Counted from the first letter of the stretch, positions 1 to 9,066 are shown. The stretch: 64,000 bases of DNA from Rhizobium sp. BK313 (GCF_014193655.1 NZ_JACHZQ010000004.1:124001-188000), one strand, 5' to 3'. The notes: generated from the sequence alone by a model not told the origin. Numbers and translations are program-made.

Positions 1-565
1 CGCCTCTGGCCGCCGTCCAGACCGCGCGCGCCGCGTCGGCGTTCACGGCTGCGATGGCGATGCCGACGATCAGGTCCGGCCAGGCAGAGTTCCAGAGAAA
101 TGCGGTCGTGAGACCTGCGGCAATGATGGCGACATTGGCCAGTGAGTCATTGCGGGCCGAGAGAAAAGCGGCGCGGGTAAGGCTGCCGCGGTGCTCGCGA
201 AAGCGAACCAGCATCATAGCGCAGGAGAGATTGATGGCGAGAGCGCCAAGGCCCGCCAGTGACAGCGGCAAGGGTTCCGGCGCAACCGGGGTCATGAATT
301 TCTGCCAGGCGGTCCAGATGGTTGCCAGTCCGGGAACGAGCAGGATCGCAGCAAGGGCCATGCCGACACGGGCGCGATTGCGGGCGCTCCAGCCGAGTGC
401 CATCAGGATCAGGAGGTTGACCGACGCGTCTTCAAGGAAATCGACGCTGTCGGCAAAGAGCGACACCGAACCGATGGACAGCGCCACCACAAACTCGACA
501 CAGAAATAGCCGAGGTTCAGAAACGCCACACGCCTGACCACGTTGTGGAGTGCAGTGTCCGTCAT
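1..565 (-). CDS. Cation diffusion facilitator-type transporter, 3' end cut off by window
   Basis: The minus-strand reading frame opens at ATG 563-565 and stays open to the window edge, giving about 188 residues without a stop. The translation begins MTDTALHNVV and shows hydrophobic helices typical of CDF efflux proteins. The region around residues 31-45 reads SLFADSVDFLEDAS, matching the metal-site helix of the family, and a later helix begins ARNDSLANVAIIAAG, matching the second metal-site helix. The family exports divalent metals (Zn, Co, Cd, Fe) against protons across the inner membrane. The second site keeps only one of the usual two acidic or His ligands, so the ion is uncertain. The C-terminus is outside the window. 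Family call is fairly secure; substrate is unknown. Confidence 0.75.
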   Translation of the reverse strand, partial: MTDTALHNVVRRVAFLNLGYFCVEFVVALSIGSVSLFADSVDFLEDASVNLLILMALGWSARNRARVGMALAAILLVPGLATIWTAWQKFMTPVAPEPLPLSLAGLGALAINLSCAMMLVRFREHRGSLTRAAFLSARNDSLANVAIIAAGLTTAFLWNSAWPDLIVGIAIAAVNADAARAVWTAARG

Positions 566-779
566 GCTCGCTCTCCATTCTCCTCGCCGACCTCGCTCAT
601 CAAAGGCTATCAGGTCTCCCTTGCAAACCTCTGACGTCCGCCAATCCTCAGTTATTCGGCTGAACAAGACGAATACAGGCAGGACTTAAGTCGCTTCCGG
701 CCGGTTTTTCAGCCTGGCGTCAGTTCATCGCTATAACAGCTTCGCGGGGCAGAACCCTCGTGGCCTTCGGAGACCAAGA

Positions 780-2852
780 TTGAATCTCATAGTATTGCGT
801 GATTCTCCTCCTCCGGAGCTCGTGCGCCAGCCTATTCCAGGCCATTTCAGATACCGGGCTGATATCGACGGGCTTCGCGCCCTGGCGATCCTGCCCGTCG
901 TGCTCTACCACGCCGGTATTCCGGGCTTCAGCGGTGGGTTCGTCGGTGTCGATGTTTTCTTCGTCATCTCCGGATTCCTGATGGCCTCGCTGATCTCGGG
1001 GGAAATCGCCGGCGACGATTTCAGCATCTTGCGCTTTTACGAGAGGCGAATACGGCGAATTTTTCCAGCGCTCTTTGCTGTTCTTGCCGCCTCCTCGGTG
1101 GCGGCATGGCTGCTTCTAATGCCGGTCGAGCTGGAATATTTCGCCCGCAGCCTGAGGGCGGCCGCATTGTTTACCTCGAACATCCAGTTCGAGAAGGAGA
1201 GCGGCTATTTCGACATCGGCGCACAGATGAAGCCGCTGCTGCACACCTGGTCGCTCGCGGTCGAAGAGCAGTTCTACATTCTGTTTCCGTTGCTGCTGGT
1301 AGCACTCAGCCGATTTGCGCGGCGCTACATGGTACCCATTCTACTTGGCCTGTTGATCGTTTCGTTCGCGGCGAGTGCCTGGATGGTCTTCCGGACTCCG
1401 ACGGCGGCATTCTACTTGCTGCAGTTCCGCGCTTGGGAATTGCTTCTTGGCGCGTTGCTGGCCTTCAACGTGATACCGAGACCGGCGCGGCCTGTGGTGC
1501 GGGAGGCCCTGGCCGCCCTCGGTATAGTGCTTATCGCCCTCGCCGTGTTTGGCTTTACCGACCATACCCCGTTTCCAGGCCCGGCGGCCTTGCTACCCTG
1601 CCTCGGCGCGGCCTTGGTGATCTATGCCGGAGCTGAATATGGATTGGCTGGCCGGGCGTTGCGGGCAAGACCCCTGGTATTCGTCGGGTTGATTTCCTAT
1701 TCCCTCTATCTCTGGCATTGGCCGATCATCGTGTTCAGCCGCGAAGTCTCCGGCCGGGAACTCTCCCTGGTCCAGGGTGGTTTGATCGTCTTTGCTTCGC
1801 TTGTTTTCGCAGCACTGTCGTGGCGGTTTGTCGAACGGCCATTTCGCGGTCGTAGCAGCCGCTTGGGTCGAAGGTCGTTGTTTGCGGCGGCAGCGGTGGT
1901 CATGGTCGCCATGGTCGGGTTCGGCAACTATGTCATTCGTGACAGCGGCGTGCCGGGTCGCCTCCCAACCGACGTGCAGAAGGTCTATGCGGCGACATAC
2001 GACATCAGCCGCTTCGGCGTGCCGCCATGCTTTGCTGACTCCGATACGACCGGTCCGTCTTTGTCCGACATACGCGCCGGAAAACTTTGTCCGCTCGGTG
2101 TCGACGGATCAAGCACTCCTGCCTTCCTCGTTTGGGGAGACTCGCATTCGGGAGCCATGTCTCCGGCGATCGATGGGGCCGCAAAACAGGCCGGCGTTTC
2201 CGGTTTGTTTGCAGGGCACGCATCATGTCCGCCGTTGCCGGATGCGCAACTTCCGGTTCACGGTGATGTGAAGCGATGCGACGACTTCAATGCCGCGGTC
2301 CGCGATCTGGTTACATCGAGGCACATTCCGCTGGTGTTCCTGATCGCCTACTGGCCGAAATATGTGCATGACGCCGAGCTGCCGAAAGAAGGCGTCTACT
2401 TCGATCCATCGGTGCCGCCACCATTGCAGGACAAGTCTGCGCCGGTGACGGCATCTCTCGATCGTCTGATGGCAGAGTTGACGCGGCAGGGAACCAAAAT
2501 AGTGTTGGTCATGGATGTACCGGAAATGGGCCACTACATGCCGGAAGCCATCGCCAAGGCCGTAATGACCCATACATCGACCGACGTTGCGCCACCGTGG
2601 AACTACGTTGCGAGACGGCAGGTGCTCTCGCGCGCCATTCTAACCCGCCTCGCAGCCAAGTATGGTGCAACCATAGTCGACCCGCTGCCTGCGATCTGCC
2701 ACGACGGGCATTGCGATGCGACACAAGACGGCATGCCGCTTTATAAGGACGCCGACCACATCACGGCTGCGGCATCGAGAAGGCTCAGCTACCTGTTCTC
2801 TCCTGTATTCGTAGCCCCGGAGCGAACGCGCAGTCTGTCTGGCAATTCATGA
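780..2852 (+). CDS. Acyltransferase-3 membrane protein fused to C-terminal SGNH domain (OafA-like)
   Basis: A 690-residue protein with an N-terminal acyltransferase-3 domain (about residues 25-375, roughly ten hydrophobic helices) and a C-terminal periplasmic SGNH domain. Visible motifs are YRADIDGLRA at 25-34 with His44 shortly after, the R/ER-rich loop FYERRIRRIFP at 86-96, HTWSLAVEEQFY at 155-166, GDSH at 453-456 and a DADH catalytic pair near the C-terminus. This architecture is known in O-acetyltransferases that acetylate O-antigen, exopolysaccharide or peptidoglycan. The start is a TTG with GGAG about 9 nt upstream; no in-frame ATG precedes the first conserved motif. The gene runs convergently into dctD and overlaps its 3' end by 6 bp. 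The acceptor glycan is not deducible; no polysaccharide genes adjoin. Confidence 0.85.
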   Translation: MNLIVLRDSPPPELVRQPIPGHFRYRADIDGLRALAILPVVLYHAGIPGFSGGFVGVDVFFVISGFLMASLISGEIAGDDFSILRFYERRIRRIFPALFAVLAASSVAAWLLLMPVELEYFARSLRAAALFTSNIQFEKESGYFDIGAQMKPLLHTWSLAVEEQFYILFPLLLVALSRFARRYMVPILLGLLIVSFAASAWMVFRTPTAAFYLLQFRAWELLLGALLAFNVIPRPARPVVREALAALGIVLIALAVFGFTDHTPFPGPAALLPCLGAALVIYAGAEYGLAGRALRARPLVFVGLISYSLYLWHWPIIVFSREVSGRELSLVQGGLIVFASLVFAALSWRFVERPFRGRSSRLGRRSLFAAAAVVMVAMVGFGNYVIRDSGVPGRLPTDVQKVYAATYDISRFGVPPCFADSDTTGPSLSDIRAGKLCPLGVDGSSTPAFLVWGDSHSGAMSPAIDGAAKQAGVSGLFAGHASCPPLPDAQLPVHGDVKRCDDFNAAVRDLVTSRHIPLVFLIAYWPKYVHDAELPKEGVYFDPSVPPPLQDKSAPVTASLDRLMAELTRQGTKIVLVMDVPEMGHYMPEAIAKAVMTHTSTDVAPPWNYVARRQVLSRAILTRLAAKYGATIVDPLPAICHDGHCDATQDGMPLYKDADHITAAASRRLSYLFSPVFVAPERTRSLSGNS

Positions 2853-4238
2853 CTTGTTCAACGCAGGACTTTGCCGGTCGTCTCCGTCAAAGCCTGCAAA
2901 ATCTCCCCTGACGATACCGTGGCGTTGAAGCTTGTCGTAGAAGGTCTTCCGGGGGATACCGAGGGCCTCGATTGTCCGGCGCACGTCACCGCCGTTTTGA
3001 GCGAGCGTCTCACGGATGAGTTCGGCCTCGTAGCGCTCGACGCGGGCGGGTAGGGGCAGGGTTGTATCAGCAGAGGGGATTTCGTTTGGCTTCGACCCAG
3101 CCGCCGATTCCAGGCCAAGAACGAAACGCTCGGCAAAGTGCGAAAGCTCCCGAACATTGCCTGGCCAGTCGTGGTTCTGCAAATGGCGGCGGACAGCGGC
3201 GGAGATAGCGGGTACTTCGCGTTTGAAGCGGCTGGCGGCGCGGTCCGCGAAGTATCCGAAGAGCAGGGCGATATCATCACGCCGATCGCGTAGCGGTGGG
3301 ATGGAGATGGTGACGACGTTGAGGCGGTAATAGAGATCCTCCCGGAAATCGCCACGCTGGCGCGGATCGCTGAGATCGACTTTCGCCGCAGCGACGACAC
3401 GAAGATCGACCGGGCGGACCTCGTTGGTGCCGAGTGGTGTCACCTCGCGCATCTCCAGGACACGCAACATCTGCACCTGTATTGCCGGCGGCATGCTCTC
3501 GATCTCATCGAGAAACAGCGTGCCGGCGCTTGCATGTTCGATGCGGCCGATACGCTTCTTCTGCGCGCCGGTGAAGGCGCCAGGCTCGTGGCCGAAAAGC
3601 TCGCTTTCGATGACCGTCTCGGGCAGGGCGCCGCAATTGAGCGCGACGAAATTGCCTGTCGCCCGCCGGCTCCAGCGATGCAACAGGCTCGCGACCACTT
3701 CCTTGCCGCTGCCGGTCTCGCCGGTCACCAGCACATCGACATCCGTATCGGCGATCTGCCGCAGGGTATGGCGCAGCCGCTCCATCGCCGGCGTCTGGCC
3801 GATCAACGGCAGATCGCCCTGCGCCTGTTCGGCCGCAATGCGAAGGGCGCGGTTTTCCAGAACGAGCCGGCGCTTTTCCGCCGCTCGCCGCACGCTTTGC
3901 ACCAACCGATCGGTCGCGAAGGGTTTCGTGAGGAAATCATAGGCGCCGTCCTGGATCGCCTTCACCGCCATCGGGATATCGCCATGACCGGTGACCAGGA
4001 TGACCGGCAGGTCCGCATCCTGCTCCTTGACGCGGCTGAAGAGCTGCTGCCCATCCATTTGCGGCATGCGGATATCGGAGACGATCACGCCGGCAAAACC
4101 TGCGTCCAGCGCTCCGAGCGCATCCGCCGCGGTGGAGAAAGCAGAGACGGAAAAGCCCGCGAGTTCAAGCGTTTGTTTCGTTGCGTTCAACAAGTCCTTG
4201 TCATCGTCTACCAGGAAGACACTTGAAACGTCGCTCAT
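2847..4238 (-). CDS. dctD: C4-dicarboxylate transport response regulator DctD (sigma-54 activator)
   Basis: 463 residues in NtrC-family order: receiver domain with acidic pocket D11-D13 and phospho-acceptor D55 (SDIRMP), AAA+ domain with Walker A GETGSGKE at 173-180, the sigma-54 contact loop GAFTGA at 220-225 and LFLDEI Walker B, then a Fis-type helix-turn-helix at the C-terminus (DVRRTIEALGIPRKTFYDKL). DctD phosphorylated by DctB activates sigma-54 polymerase at dctA. The start codon overlaps the dctB stop as ATGA, so the two are translationally coupled. All catalytic motifs are intact. The identity is supported by dctB and dctA next door and by a matching promoter and upstream site. Confidence 0.95.
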   Translation of the reverse strand: MSDVSSVFLVDDDKDLLNATKQTLELAGFSVSAFSTAADALGALDAGFAGVIVSDIRMPQMDGQQLFSRVKEQDADLPVILVTGHGDIPMAVKAIQDGAYDFLTKPFATDRLVQSVRRAAEKRRLVLENRALRIAAEQAQGDLPLIGQTPAMERLRHTLRQIADTDVDVLVTGETGSGKEVVASLLHRWSRRATGNFVALNCGALPETVIESELFGHEPGAFTGAQKKRIGRIEHASAGTLFLDEIESMPPAIQVQMLRVLEMREVTPLGTNEVRPVDLRVVAAAKVDLSDPRQRGDFREDLYYRLNVVTISIPPLRDRRDDIALLFGYFADRAASRFKREVPAISAAVRRHLQNHDWPGNVRELSHFAERFVLGLESAAGSKPNEIPSADTTLPLPARVERYEAELIRETLAQNGGDVRRTIEALGIPRKTFYDKLQRHGIVRGDFAGFDGDDRQSPALNKS

Positions 4239-6112
4239 GAAATCGCCTTGCGCAGATGAATGGTGAAACGGGTGCCGGTCTCGCTGCTTTCAACGTCGAT
4301 GCGGCCGCCATAGTCGGCGACGATGTCCTTGGAGATGACAAGACCAAGGCCGAGGCCCTTTTCCTTCGACGTGTTGAAGGGCGTGAACAGTGAATGGAGG
4401 ATCGCCGGCGGAATGCCGGGGCCATTGTCGGAGACGACGACCTCCACACTCTCCTTCGTGTCGCGCGTCGAGACTTCGACTTTTGCCTGGTCACGGCCTT
4501 CCAATGCCTCGAGCGCGTTCTGGAAGAGATTGATCAGCACCTGCTCGAGGCGAACCCGCGTGCCGATGACCGTCAACCCGGCGGGCGGAAGATCGATCGC
4601 CAGCGCATCGAGTCGGCCGGCAAAACGGCTTCTGAGCAGGATCACGGCGCCTTCCATAACGCTCCTGAGTTCCACCGGCTCCGGTGCGCTACGCCCCTTG
4701 CGGGCGAATGCCTTCAGCTCCTCGGTGATCGTGCCGATCCGCTCGGTCAGGGCCGCGATGAAGGAAAGGTTTTGCTTCACGGGCGCGATCTGTTTTCGCT
4801 CCAGAAAGATATGGGCATTGTCGGCATAGGCACGGATGGTCGCGACTGGCTGGTTGATCTCATGGGCGACCCCGGCGGCGACCTGGCCGAGAATCGCAAG
4901 GCGGTTGGCCTGCACCAGTTCCTGCTGCACGACCTGCAGCTTCGCCTCGGTCGCGCGGTGATCGGAAATTTCCGCTTCGAGACGATCGCGGGCGCGGCTG
5001 AGATCTTCGGTGCGCTCCAGCACGCGTCGTTCCAGCTCCTCGCGCGCAATTCTGCTGATGGCGATCTGCATCGCCGACACATGGCGGCGCCGCAGCAGGA
5101 AGGCGGCAATCGCGAGGATTGGTAACAGCACGGTCAGCGAGAGGAAGCGCGTTTCGCGAACGGTGGCGGAAATCGCTTGATCCGTTGGAACGAGATAGTC
5201 CAACTGCCAAGGCGTGGAGGGGACCGATGTCGTCAGGCGCAGGTATTCCGCAGCGCTGCTACCCGGTAGGACTGCGCGCACGATCGTGGCATCCGGACCA
5301 ATGGCTTCGGGACGTGCGATCGGCAGAGGTGTCAGCGGCGCATCGCCGAATTGCAGGCTCTTGCGGATAGCGGCGAGATTGTCGGCAGACAGCAGTGACG
5401 CCGTCATGAAGCGCCAGGACGGAATACTCGTGATCAGCACGACGCCATGCTCGTCGGTCACATAGGCCGGACGGCCGGCTTCGCGCCAATCGGCTTCGAG
5501 CTGGTCGAATTCCATCTTCACGACCACGACACCCAGCGCCCCATCGGCATCGCCGACACGACGGGAGATGTAGAGACCGGGGCGATTGCTGACATTGCCG
5601 AGCGCAAAATGCTCGGCAGTTCCCGTCTCCATCGCCCGGCGGAAGTAGTCGCGGAAGGAATAGTCGTTGCCGACGAAGCTCAGCGGTTCGCGCCAATTGC
5701 TCGATGCGATCGCCACCCCGTCCTTGCCGGTGACGTAGAGCACGGAGGCCTTGGTACCGGAAACGAGGCTTTCGAGCTTGCGGTCGAGCGTTGTGACGGC
5801 ATCGCCCTTTGCCGCCGCGAGCGCATCGCGCACCTGCTGGTCGTCCGCCAACAGCAATGGCAAGGCGCGGGGGCGTTCAAGGACGGCTCTCAGCAACGCG
5901 ACCTTCAGGTTCGCATCGGTGCGACCTTGGCCCTGCAATGCCTCGATTGCCGTCACGCGGCCGTAAACGCCCGCGCCATAGAGTGCGGCCGCGATGACGA
6001 GCGCGCAGAAGATCGTAAAGATCAACCAGACCCGGCGAGAACGTCGGCTGAGTTGCTCTGGCGTCGAAAATCGTTCGATGGGCGGCCGCTGCAGCATCAT
6101 GACATTGTGCAT
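4235..6112 (-). CDS. dctB: C4-dicarboxylate sensor histidine kinase DctB
   Basis: About 625 residues from ATG 6112, close to the roughly 620 of known rhizobial DctB. An upstream extension is open but runs through the dctA promoter, so it was not used; in-frame ATGs at 6100 and 6097 are alternatives and none has a strong ribosome site. Layout: first membrane helix near residues 32-52 (VWLIFTIFCALVIAAALYG), a large periplasmic double-Cache sensor region, second helix (FLSLTVLLPILAIAAFLLRR), coiled coil, kinase core with phospho-acceptor His in GVAHEINQPVATIR, then N box (LFQNALEAL), DNGPGIP and GLGLGLVIS ATP-binding boxes. It senses succinate, fumarate or malate together with DctA and phosphorylates DctD. 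Confidence 0.94.
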   Translation of the reverse strand: MHNVMMLQRPPIERFSTPEQLSRRSRRVWLIFTIFCALVIAAALYGAGVYGRVTAIEALQGQGRTDANLKVALLRAVLERPRALPLLLADDQQVRDALAAAKGDAVTTLDRKLESLVSGTKASVLYVTGKDGVAIASSNWREPLSFVGNDYSFRDYFRRAMETGTAEHFALGNVSNRPGLYISRRVGDADGALGVVVVKMEFDQLEADWREAGRPAYVTDEHGVVLITSIPSWRFMTASLLSADNLAAIRKSLQFGDAPLTPLPIARPEAIGPDATIVRAVLPGSSAAEYLRLTTSVPSTPWQLDYLVPTDQAISATVRETRFLSLTVLLPILAIAAFLLRRRHVSAMQIAISRIAREELERRVLERTEDLSRARDRLEAEISDHRATEAKLQVVQQELVQANRLAILGQVAAGVAHEINQPVATIRAYADNAHIFLERKQIAPVKQNLSFIAALTERIGTITEELKAFARKGRSAPEPVELRSVMEGAVILLRSRFAGRLDALAIDLPPAGLTVIGTRVRLEQVLINLFQNALEALEGRDQAKVEVSTRDTKESVEVVVSDNGPGIPPAILHSLFTPFNTSKEKGLGLGLVISKDIVADYGGRIDVESSETGTRFTIHLRKAIS

Positions 6113-6138
6113 GATTTCGCGCGGGCCGCAATTCAATC

Positions 6139-6156
6139 TGTGCGGATTGCCGCACA
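6139..6156. promoter_or_regulatory. Probable DctD upstream activating site
   Basis: A perfect inverted repeat TGTGCGG-ATTG-CCGCACA lies in the dctB-dctA intergenic region, centred about 95 bp before the -12 box of the dctA sigma-54 promoter. Rhizobial dctA genes are known to carry tandem DctD sites at this sort of distance. A GC-rich stretch just upstream (about 6113-6131, containing GCGGGCCGC) could be the second, weaker site. The repeat itself is seen directly; binding by DctD is inferred from context. Confidence 0.8.
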
Positions 6157-6229
6157 AATCTGGAGCGTCACCCACGCCGCCATCATAAAATATGTTTAAA
6201 ATCAATAGCATATGAGAATACCCTTGATC

Positions 6230-6245
6230 TGGCACGCCTGTTGCA
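6230..6245 (+). promoter_or_regulatory. Sigma-54 (-24/-12) promoter of dctA
   Basis: TGGCACG-CCTG-TTGCA is an exact match to the -24/-12 consensus with GG and GC correctly spaced. It is about 87 bp upstream of the dctA ATG and on the same strand. Combined with the upstream inverted repeat and the neighbouring sigma-54 activator DctD, this is a near-certain RpoN promoter. Confidence 0.95.
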
Positions 6246-6331
6246 CCGTCACGCCAAACAGTCGGAGGCTGTTGAAGATTGGTCGTTGCCCGGAGGACCG
6301 AGGGATCGGTTGGGCACAACGGAGGATAATC

Positions 6332-7657
6332 ATGATTGTACCCGTCGCTGCCGAAACACACGGCAAACTTCCCTTTTACCGGCATCTCTATGTGCAGGTT
6401 CTCGCCGCCATCGCCGCCGGTATCCTGCTTGGGCATTTCTATCCGCAAACCGGCGCATCGTTGCAGCCACTCGGCGATGCCTTCATCAAGCTGGTGCGCA
6501 TGGTCATTGCGCCGGTCATCTTTCTGACGGTGGCAACCGGCATTGCCGGCATGTCGGACCTGAAAAAATTCGGCCGCGTCGTCGGCAAGGCGCTCCTCTA
6601 TTTCCTTGTCTTCTCGACGCTGGCCTTGGTCGTCGGCCTTATCGTGTCGAACGTCCTGCAGCCGGGCGCCGGCATGCATATCAATCCGGCAACGCTGGAT
6701 ACGAAGGCTGTGAACAACTACGCGGCGCAAGCGCATGACGCCTCTGTCGTCGGCTTTCTGATGAACATCATTCCGGACACGATCGTCGGCGCCTTCGCCA
6801 AGGGCGACATTCTCCAGGTCCTCTTCTTCTCGGTGGTCTTCGGCATCGCGCTCGGCGCAGTCGGCGAACGCGGCCGGCCGGTGCAGGATTTCCTGCAGGT
6901 GCTGACGGCGCCGATTTTCCGTATGGTGTCCATCCTGATGAAGTTCGCGCCGATCGGTGCATTCGGCGCCATGGCCTTCACCATCGGCAAATACGGTATC
7001 GGCACGATTGCCAACCTGGCATTCCTGATCGGCACCTTCTATCTGACGTCGCTGCTGTTTGTGCTCGTCGTGCTCGGCGCTGTCGCCCGCTACAATGGCT
7101 TCTCGATCCTGGCGCTGATCCGCTATATTAAGGAAGAGCTGCTGCTGGTGCTCGGCACCTCTTCTTCGGAAGCCGCATTGCCCGGCCTGATGAACAAGAT
7201 GGAACGCGCCGGCTGCAAGCGCTCCGTCGTTGGCCTCGTCATTCCGACGGGCTATTCCTTCAACCTCGACGGCACCAATATCTACATGACACTGGCAGCG
7301 CTCTTCATCGCCCAGGCAACCGATACGCCTCTGACGTTCGGTGATCAGATTCTGTTGCTGCTGGTGGCAATGCTGAGCTCCAAGGGTGCTGCGGGCATCA
7401 CCGGCGCTGGTTTCATCACTCTCGCCGCGACGCTCTCCGTCATTCCTTCGGTTCCGATCGCCGGCATGGCACTGATCCTTGGCATCGACCGCTTCATGTC
7501 GGAATGCCGCGCGCTGACCAACCTCGTCGGCAACGCCGTGGCGACAATCGTCGTCGCGCGCTGGGAGAATGAACTCGATCAGTCGAAATTCTCAGCGGCC
7601 ATGGCCGGACAATTGACCAGCGATGTCGATGTGCCCGCATTGCAACCTGCCGAATAA
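6332..7657 (+). CDS. dctA: C4-dicarboxylate:cation symporter DctA
   Basis: 441 residues. The ATG at 6332 is preceded by GGAGGATAATC; an open extension back to 6212 would cross the sigma-54 promoter and was rejected. The sequence shows the dicarboxylate/amino-acid:cation symporter fold: KLPFYRHLYVQVLAAIAAGILLG near the N-terminus, the re-entrant serine-rich loop LLLVLGTSSSEAALPGL near residues 269-285, and the NLDGTNIYM motif in the following helix that contributes to cation and substrate binding. It imports succinate, malate and fumarate with protons or sodium across the inner membrane and in rhizobia is required to fuel nitrogen-fixing bacteroids. It is transcribed alone, divergently from dctBD, and ends at a strong terminator. 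Confidence 0.96.
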   Translation: MIVPVAAETHGKLPFYRHLYVQVLAAIAAGILLGHFYPQTGASLQPLGDAFIKLVRMVIAPVIFLTVATGIAGMSDLKKFGRVVGKALLYFLVFSTLALVVGLIVSNVLQPGAGMHINPATLDTKAVNNYAAQAHDASVVGFLMNIIPDTIVGAFAKGDILQVLFFSVVFGIALGAVGERGRPVQDFLQVLTAPIFRMVSILMKFAPIGAFGAMAFTIGKYGIGTIANLAFLIGTFYLTSLLFVLVVLGAVARYNGFSILALIRYIKEELLLVLGTSSSEAALPGLMNKMERAGCKRSVVGLVIPTGYSFNLDGTNIYMTLAALFIAQATDTPLTFGDQILLLLVAMLSSKGAAGITGAGFITLAATLSVIPSVPIAGMALILGIDRFMSECRALTNLVGNAVATIVVARWENELDQSKFSAAMAGQLTSDVDVPALQPAE

Positions 7658-7687
7658 CGACGCCGTCGGTACCATCTGAAAATACGG

Positions 7688-7719
7688 AAACGGCCTCCCT
7701 TTCACGGGGAGGTCGTTTT
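7688..7719 (+). terminator. Rho-independent terminator of dctA
   Basis: A 12-bp stem (7688-7699 with 7707-7718, one G-T wobble) around a 7-nt loop ends in a TTTT run. It lies 31 bp after the dctA stop codon. A clear intrinsic terminator. Confidence 0.88.
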
Positions 7720-7746
7720 CAATTTCCGTGCTTTCGTCCAGTCACT

Positions 7747-7941
7747 TCAGCATCTTGCACCATTCTCTTCGCGCTGTCCTGGCATCGGGGCAACGATGCG
7801 CATCTGGTTCCAGCGTGATTTCATCGCCACGTTGACGTTGAGATCGGTGCCTTGAATTAAGCCGGAACATCGGCCGCCACCGGACGTTAGCCAATAGAGT
7901 TGCAGGCCGTGCCAAACGGACATGATGGTGCTGGAGAACAT
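7747..7941 (-). CDS. Possible small hypothetical protein (64 aa) in the dctA downstream gap
   Basis: In the 447-bp gap between dctA and the next clear gene the only ORF with protein-like composition is this one, beginning MFSSTIMSVWHGLQ and containing a GGG turn and TDLNVNV. A weak purine stretch (GGAGAG) lies about 17 nt before the ATG, too far for a good ribosome site. No family is recognised. It may be a real small gene or chance; the rest of the gap shows only the terminator. Confidence 0.25.
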   Translation of the reverse strand: MFSSTIMSVWHGLQLYWLTSGGGRCSGLIQGTDLNVNVAMKSRWNQMRIVAPMPGQREENGARC

Positions 7942-8104
7942 GGAGATTTTTCCGTTTTCTCTCCATGGCCGACGAAATGGCAGGCGAGCTTCTGATCCAT
8001 CCGGTCTGCAGCCCTACACTTTTCAACGATAGACAACATGGACGAGAGCCTGAAGCTCTGTCGGCTGTTCCAATCGCAGCAATAAACCGTTTTCGAGGTA
8101 GACA

Positions 8105-8506
8105 ATGACAGGACACATCACGAGCGTGGTGTCGTCAGCGGCACGATCGACGTCGACACCATCATCTCCACGCAGATCTGAAGTATCGCACCGGCCAAAC
8201 GGGCGGTTTTTACTCATCGCAGCGCTGATGATTGCGATACCGGGAGGCATGTCCGCGCAACAAATGCCGAACAGCGACCATTGCAATGCCCCCGATGCCA
8301 GAAGCCAGACCGAAGGTGGACAGACGACACCGCACCCTCAGGATAGCGCCGGACAAAAACTTTCAAACTGCGACGGTGTGCTGAAACCGCCGGCGACAGG
8401 AGACAACGCAATGGAAAAGCCAGCACCACGTGGCGGCACGATGCCGGTCATACCGCCCGGCAACGTGCCGGACGAGCAGGGAAGCAACACACCGCCAGCC
8501 AAGTGA
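8105..8506 (+). CDS. Secreted proline-rich hypothetical protein
   Basis: 133 residues starting at an ATG with GAGGT five nucleotides upstream. An N-terminal basic stretch is followed by one hydrophobic segment (about residues 34-51, FLLIAALMIAIPGGMSA) ending in an Ala-X-Gln type signal cleavage site, so the mature protein is probably periplasmic or secreted. The rest is low in hydrophobics and rich in Pro, Gly and Asn, with the run LSNCDGVLKPPATGD and a repeat-like PVIPPG. Small exported proteins with a KPP..GD..PPG pattern are familiar in rhizobia, but their function is unknown. The long N-region before the hydrophobic segment could mean the true start is later. Confidence 0.6.
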   Translation: MTGHITSVVSSAARSTSTPSSPRRSEVSHRPNGRFLLIAALMIAIPGGMSAQQMPNSDHCNAPDARSQTEGGQTTPHPQDSAGQKLSNCDGVLKPPATGDNAMEKPAPRGGTMPVIPPGNVPDEQGSNTPPAK

Positions 8507-8511
8507 TGCTC

Positions 8512-8655
8512 CTATGGCTTCGGTTCCGGTTGCTCGATGGTCGTCTGGGCGACGGTCGAATCCTGATTGTTTCCGGTCGCGAACGGTTTAATGACGATGA
8601 TGCTGAGGACCGAGGCCACCATCAATGCCAGAATGATGATCAGCAATGTGCGCAT
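8512..8655 (-). CDS. 47-residue single-span membrane peptide
   Basis: A short reading frame opens at ATG 8655 and stops at 8512. Its first 23 residues form a strongly hydrophobic helix (RTLLIIILALMVASVLSIIV) followed by a short polar Pro/Gln-rich tail ending QPEPKP. It reads in the same direction as the BON-domain gene just upstream (15 bp gap between that gene's stop and this start), so the two may be cotranscribed. No known family is recognised; many rhizobial stress loci carry small single-span proteins of this form. Supported by composition and position only. Confidence 0.55.
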   Translation of the reverse strand: MRTLLIIILALMVASVLSIIVIKPFATGNNQDSTVAQTTIEQPEPKP

Positions 8656-8669
8656 GTCTGTCTTCGCTT

Positions 8670-8981
8670 CTATCGCGGCTTGCGGATACAGAGATTGCTG
8701 TCATGACCACTAATGCCGCTCACCTGACGGGAGTGGGTTTCGGCTCGTCGCTTGGCCTCGTCGTTTTCGACTGATCCTTCGATGAGAACGCGGCCGCTGC
8801 TGACGGAAACGAAGATGCCGGTGGCATCGAGCAACGGGTCTGCATTCAATCTCTCATGGATTTCTGCGCGAATCTCGGCATCAGGCCGCCACTGCGATTC
8901 GGAGACCTTGAATGGGTTTCTCTCTTCGGCAGGCCGCGCGTGCGGTGTCGCGGCGCTATGTTCCTTGTGCTGACGTTGCAT
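8670..8981 (-). CDS. BON-domain protein
   Basis: 103 residues from ATG 8981, chosen because AAGGAGG sits at ideal spacing upstream; the frame extends further but without a comparable ribosome site. Residues about 36-100 form a BON domain: amphipathic helix EIRAEIHERLNADPLLDATG, then the strand pair ISVSSGRVLIEGSVEND (approximately) and an EAKRRAETHSRQVSGI helix. BON domains bind phospholipid or envelope surfaces and are found in osmotic-shock protein OsmY. This copy has no signal peptide, unlike OsmY, so it may act in the cytoplasm. It is followed by the 47-aa membrane peptide and preceded by another small membrane-anchored gene, suggesting a stress-response cluster. Confidence 0.8.
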   Translation of the reverse strand: MQRQHKEHSAATPHARPAEERNPFKVSESQWRPDAEIRAEIHERLNADPLLDATGIFVSVSSGRVLIEGSVENDEAKRRAETHSRQVSGISGHDSNLCIRKPR

Positions 8982-9066
8982 GACGCCCTCCTTCATTGAA
9001 GCCATGAGGCCCAACAAGGAAAAGGCCATAAGGTTCCATACCCGTATGTTTGCTTTCGGCCGCCGC

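Noticed and set aside
4235..6736. 833-residue version of DctB starting at 6736
   Set aside because: The extra 208 residues lie antisense to dctA and cross the sigma-54 promoter; length from 6112 fits the DctB family.
7742..8116. 124-residue minus-strand ORF in the gap after dctA
   Set aside because: Composition (many Arg/His/Cys, no domain) is typical of noise and it overlaps another candidate ORF.
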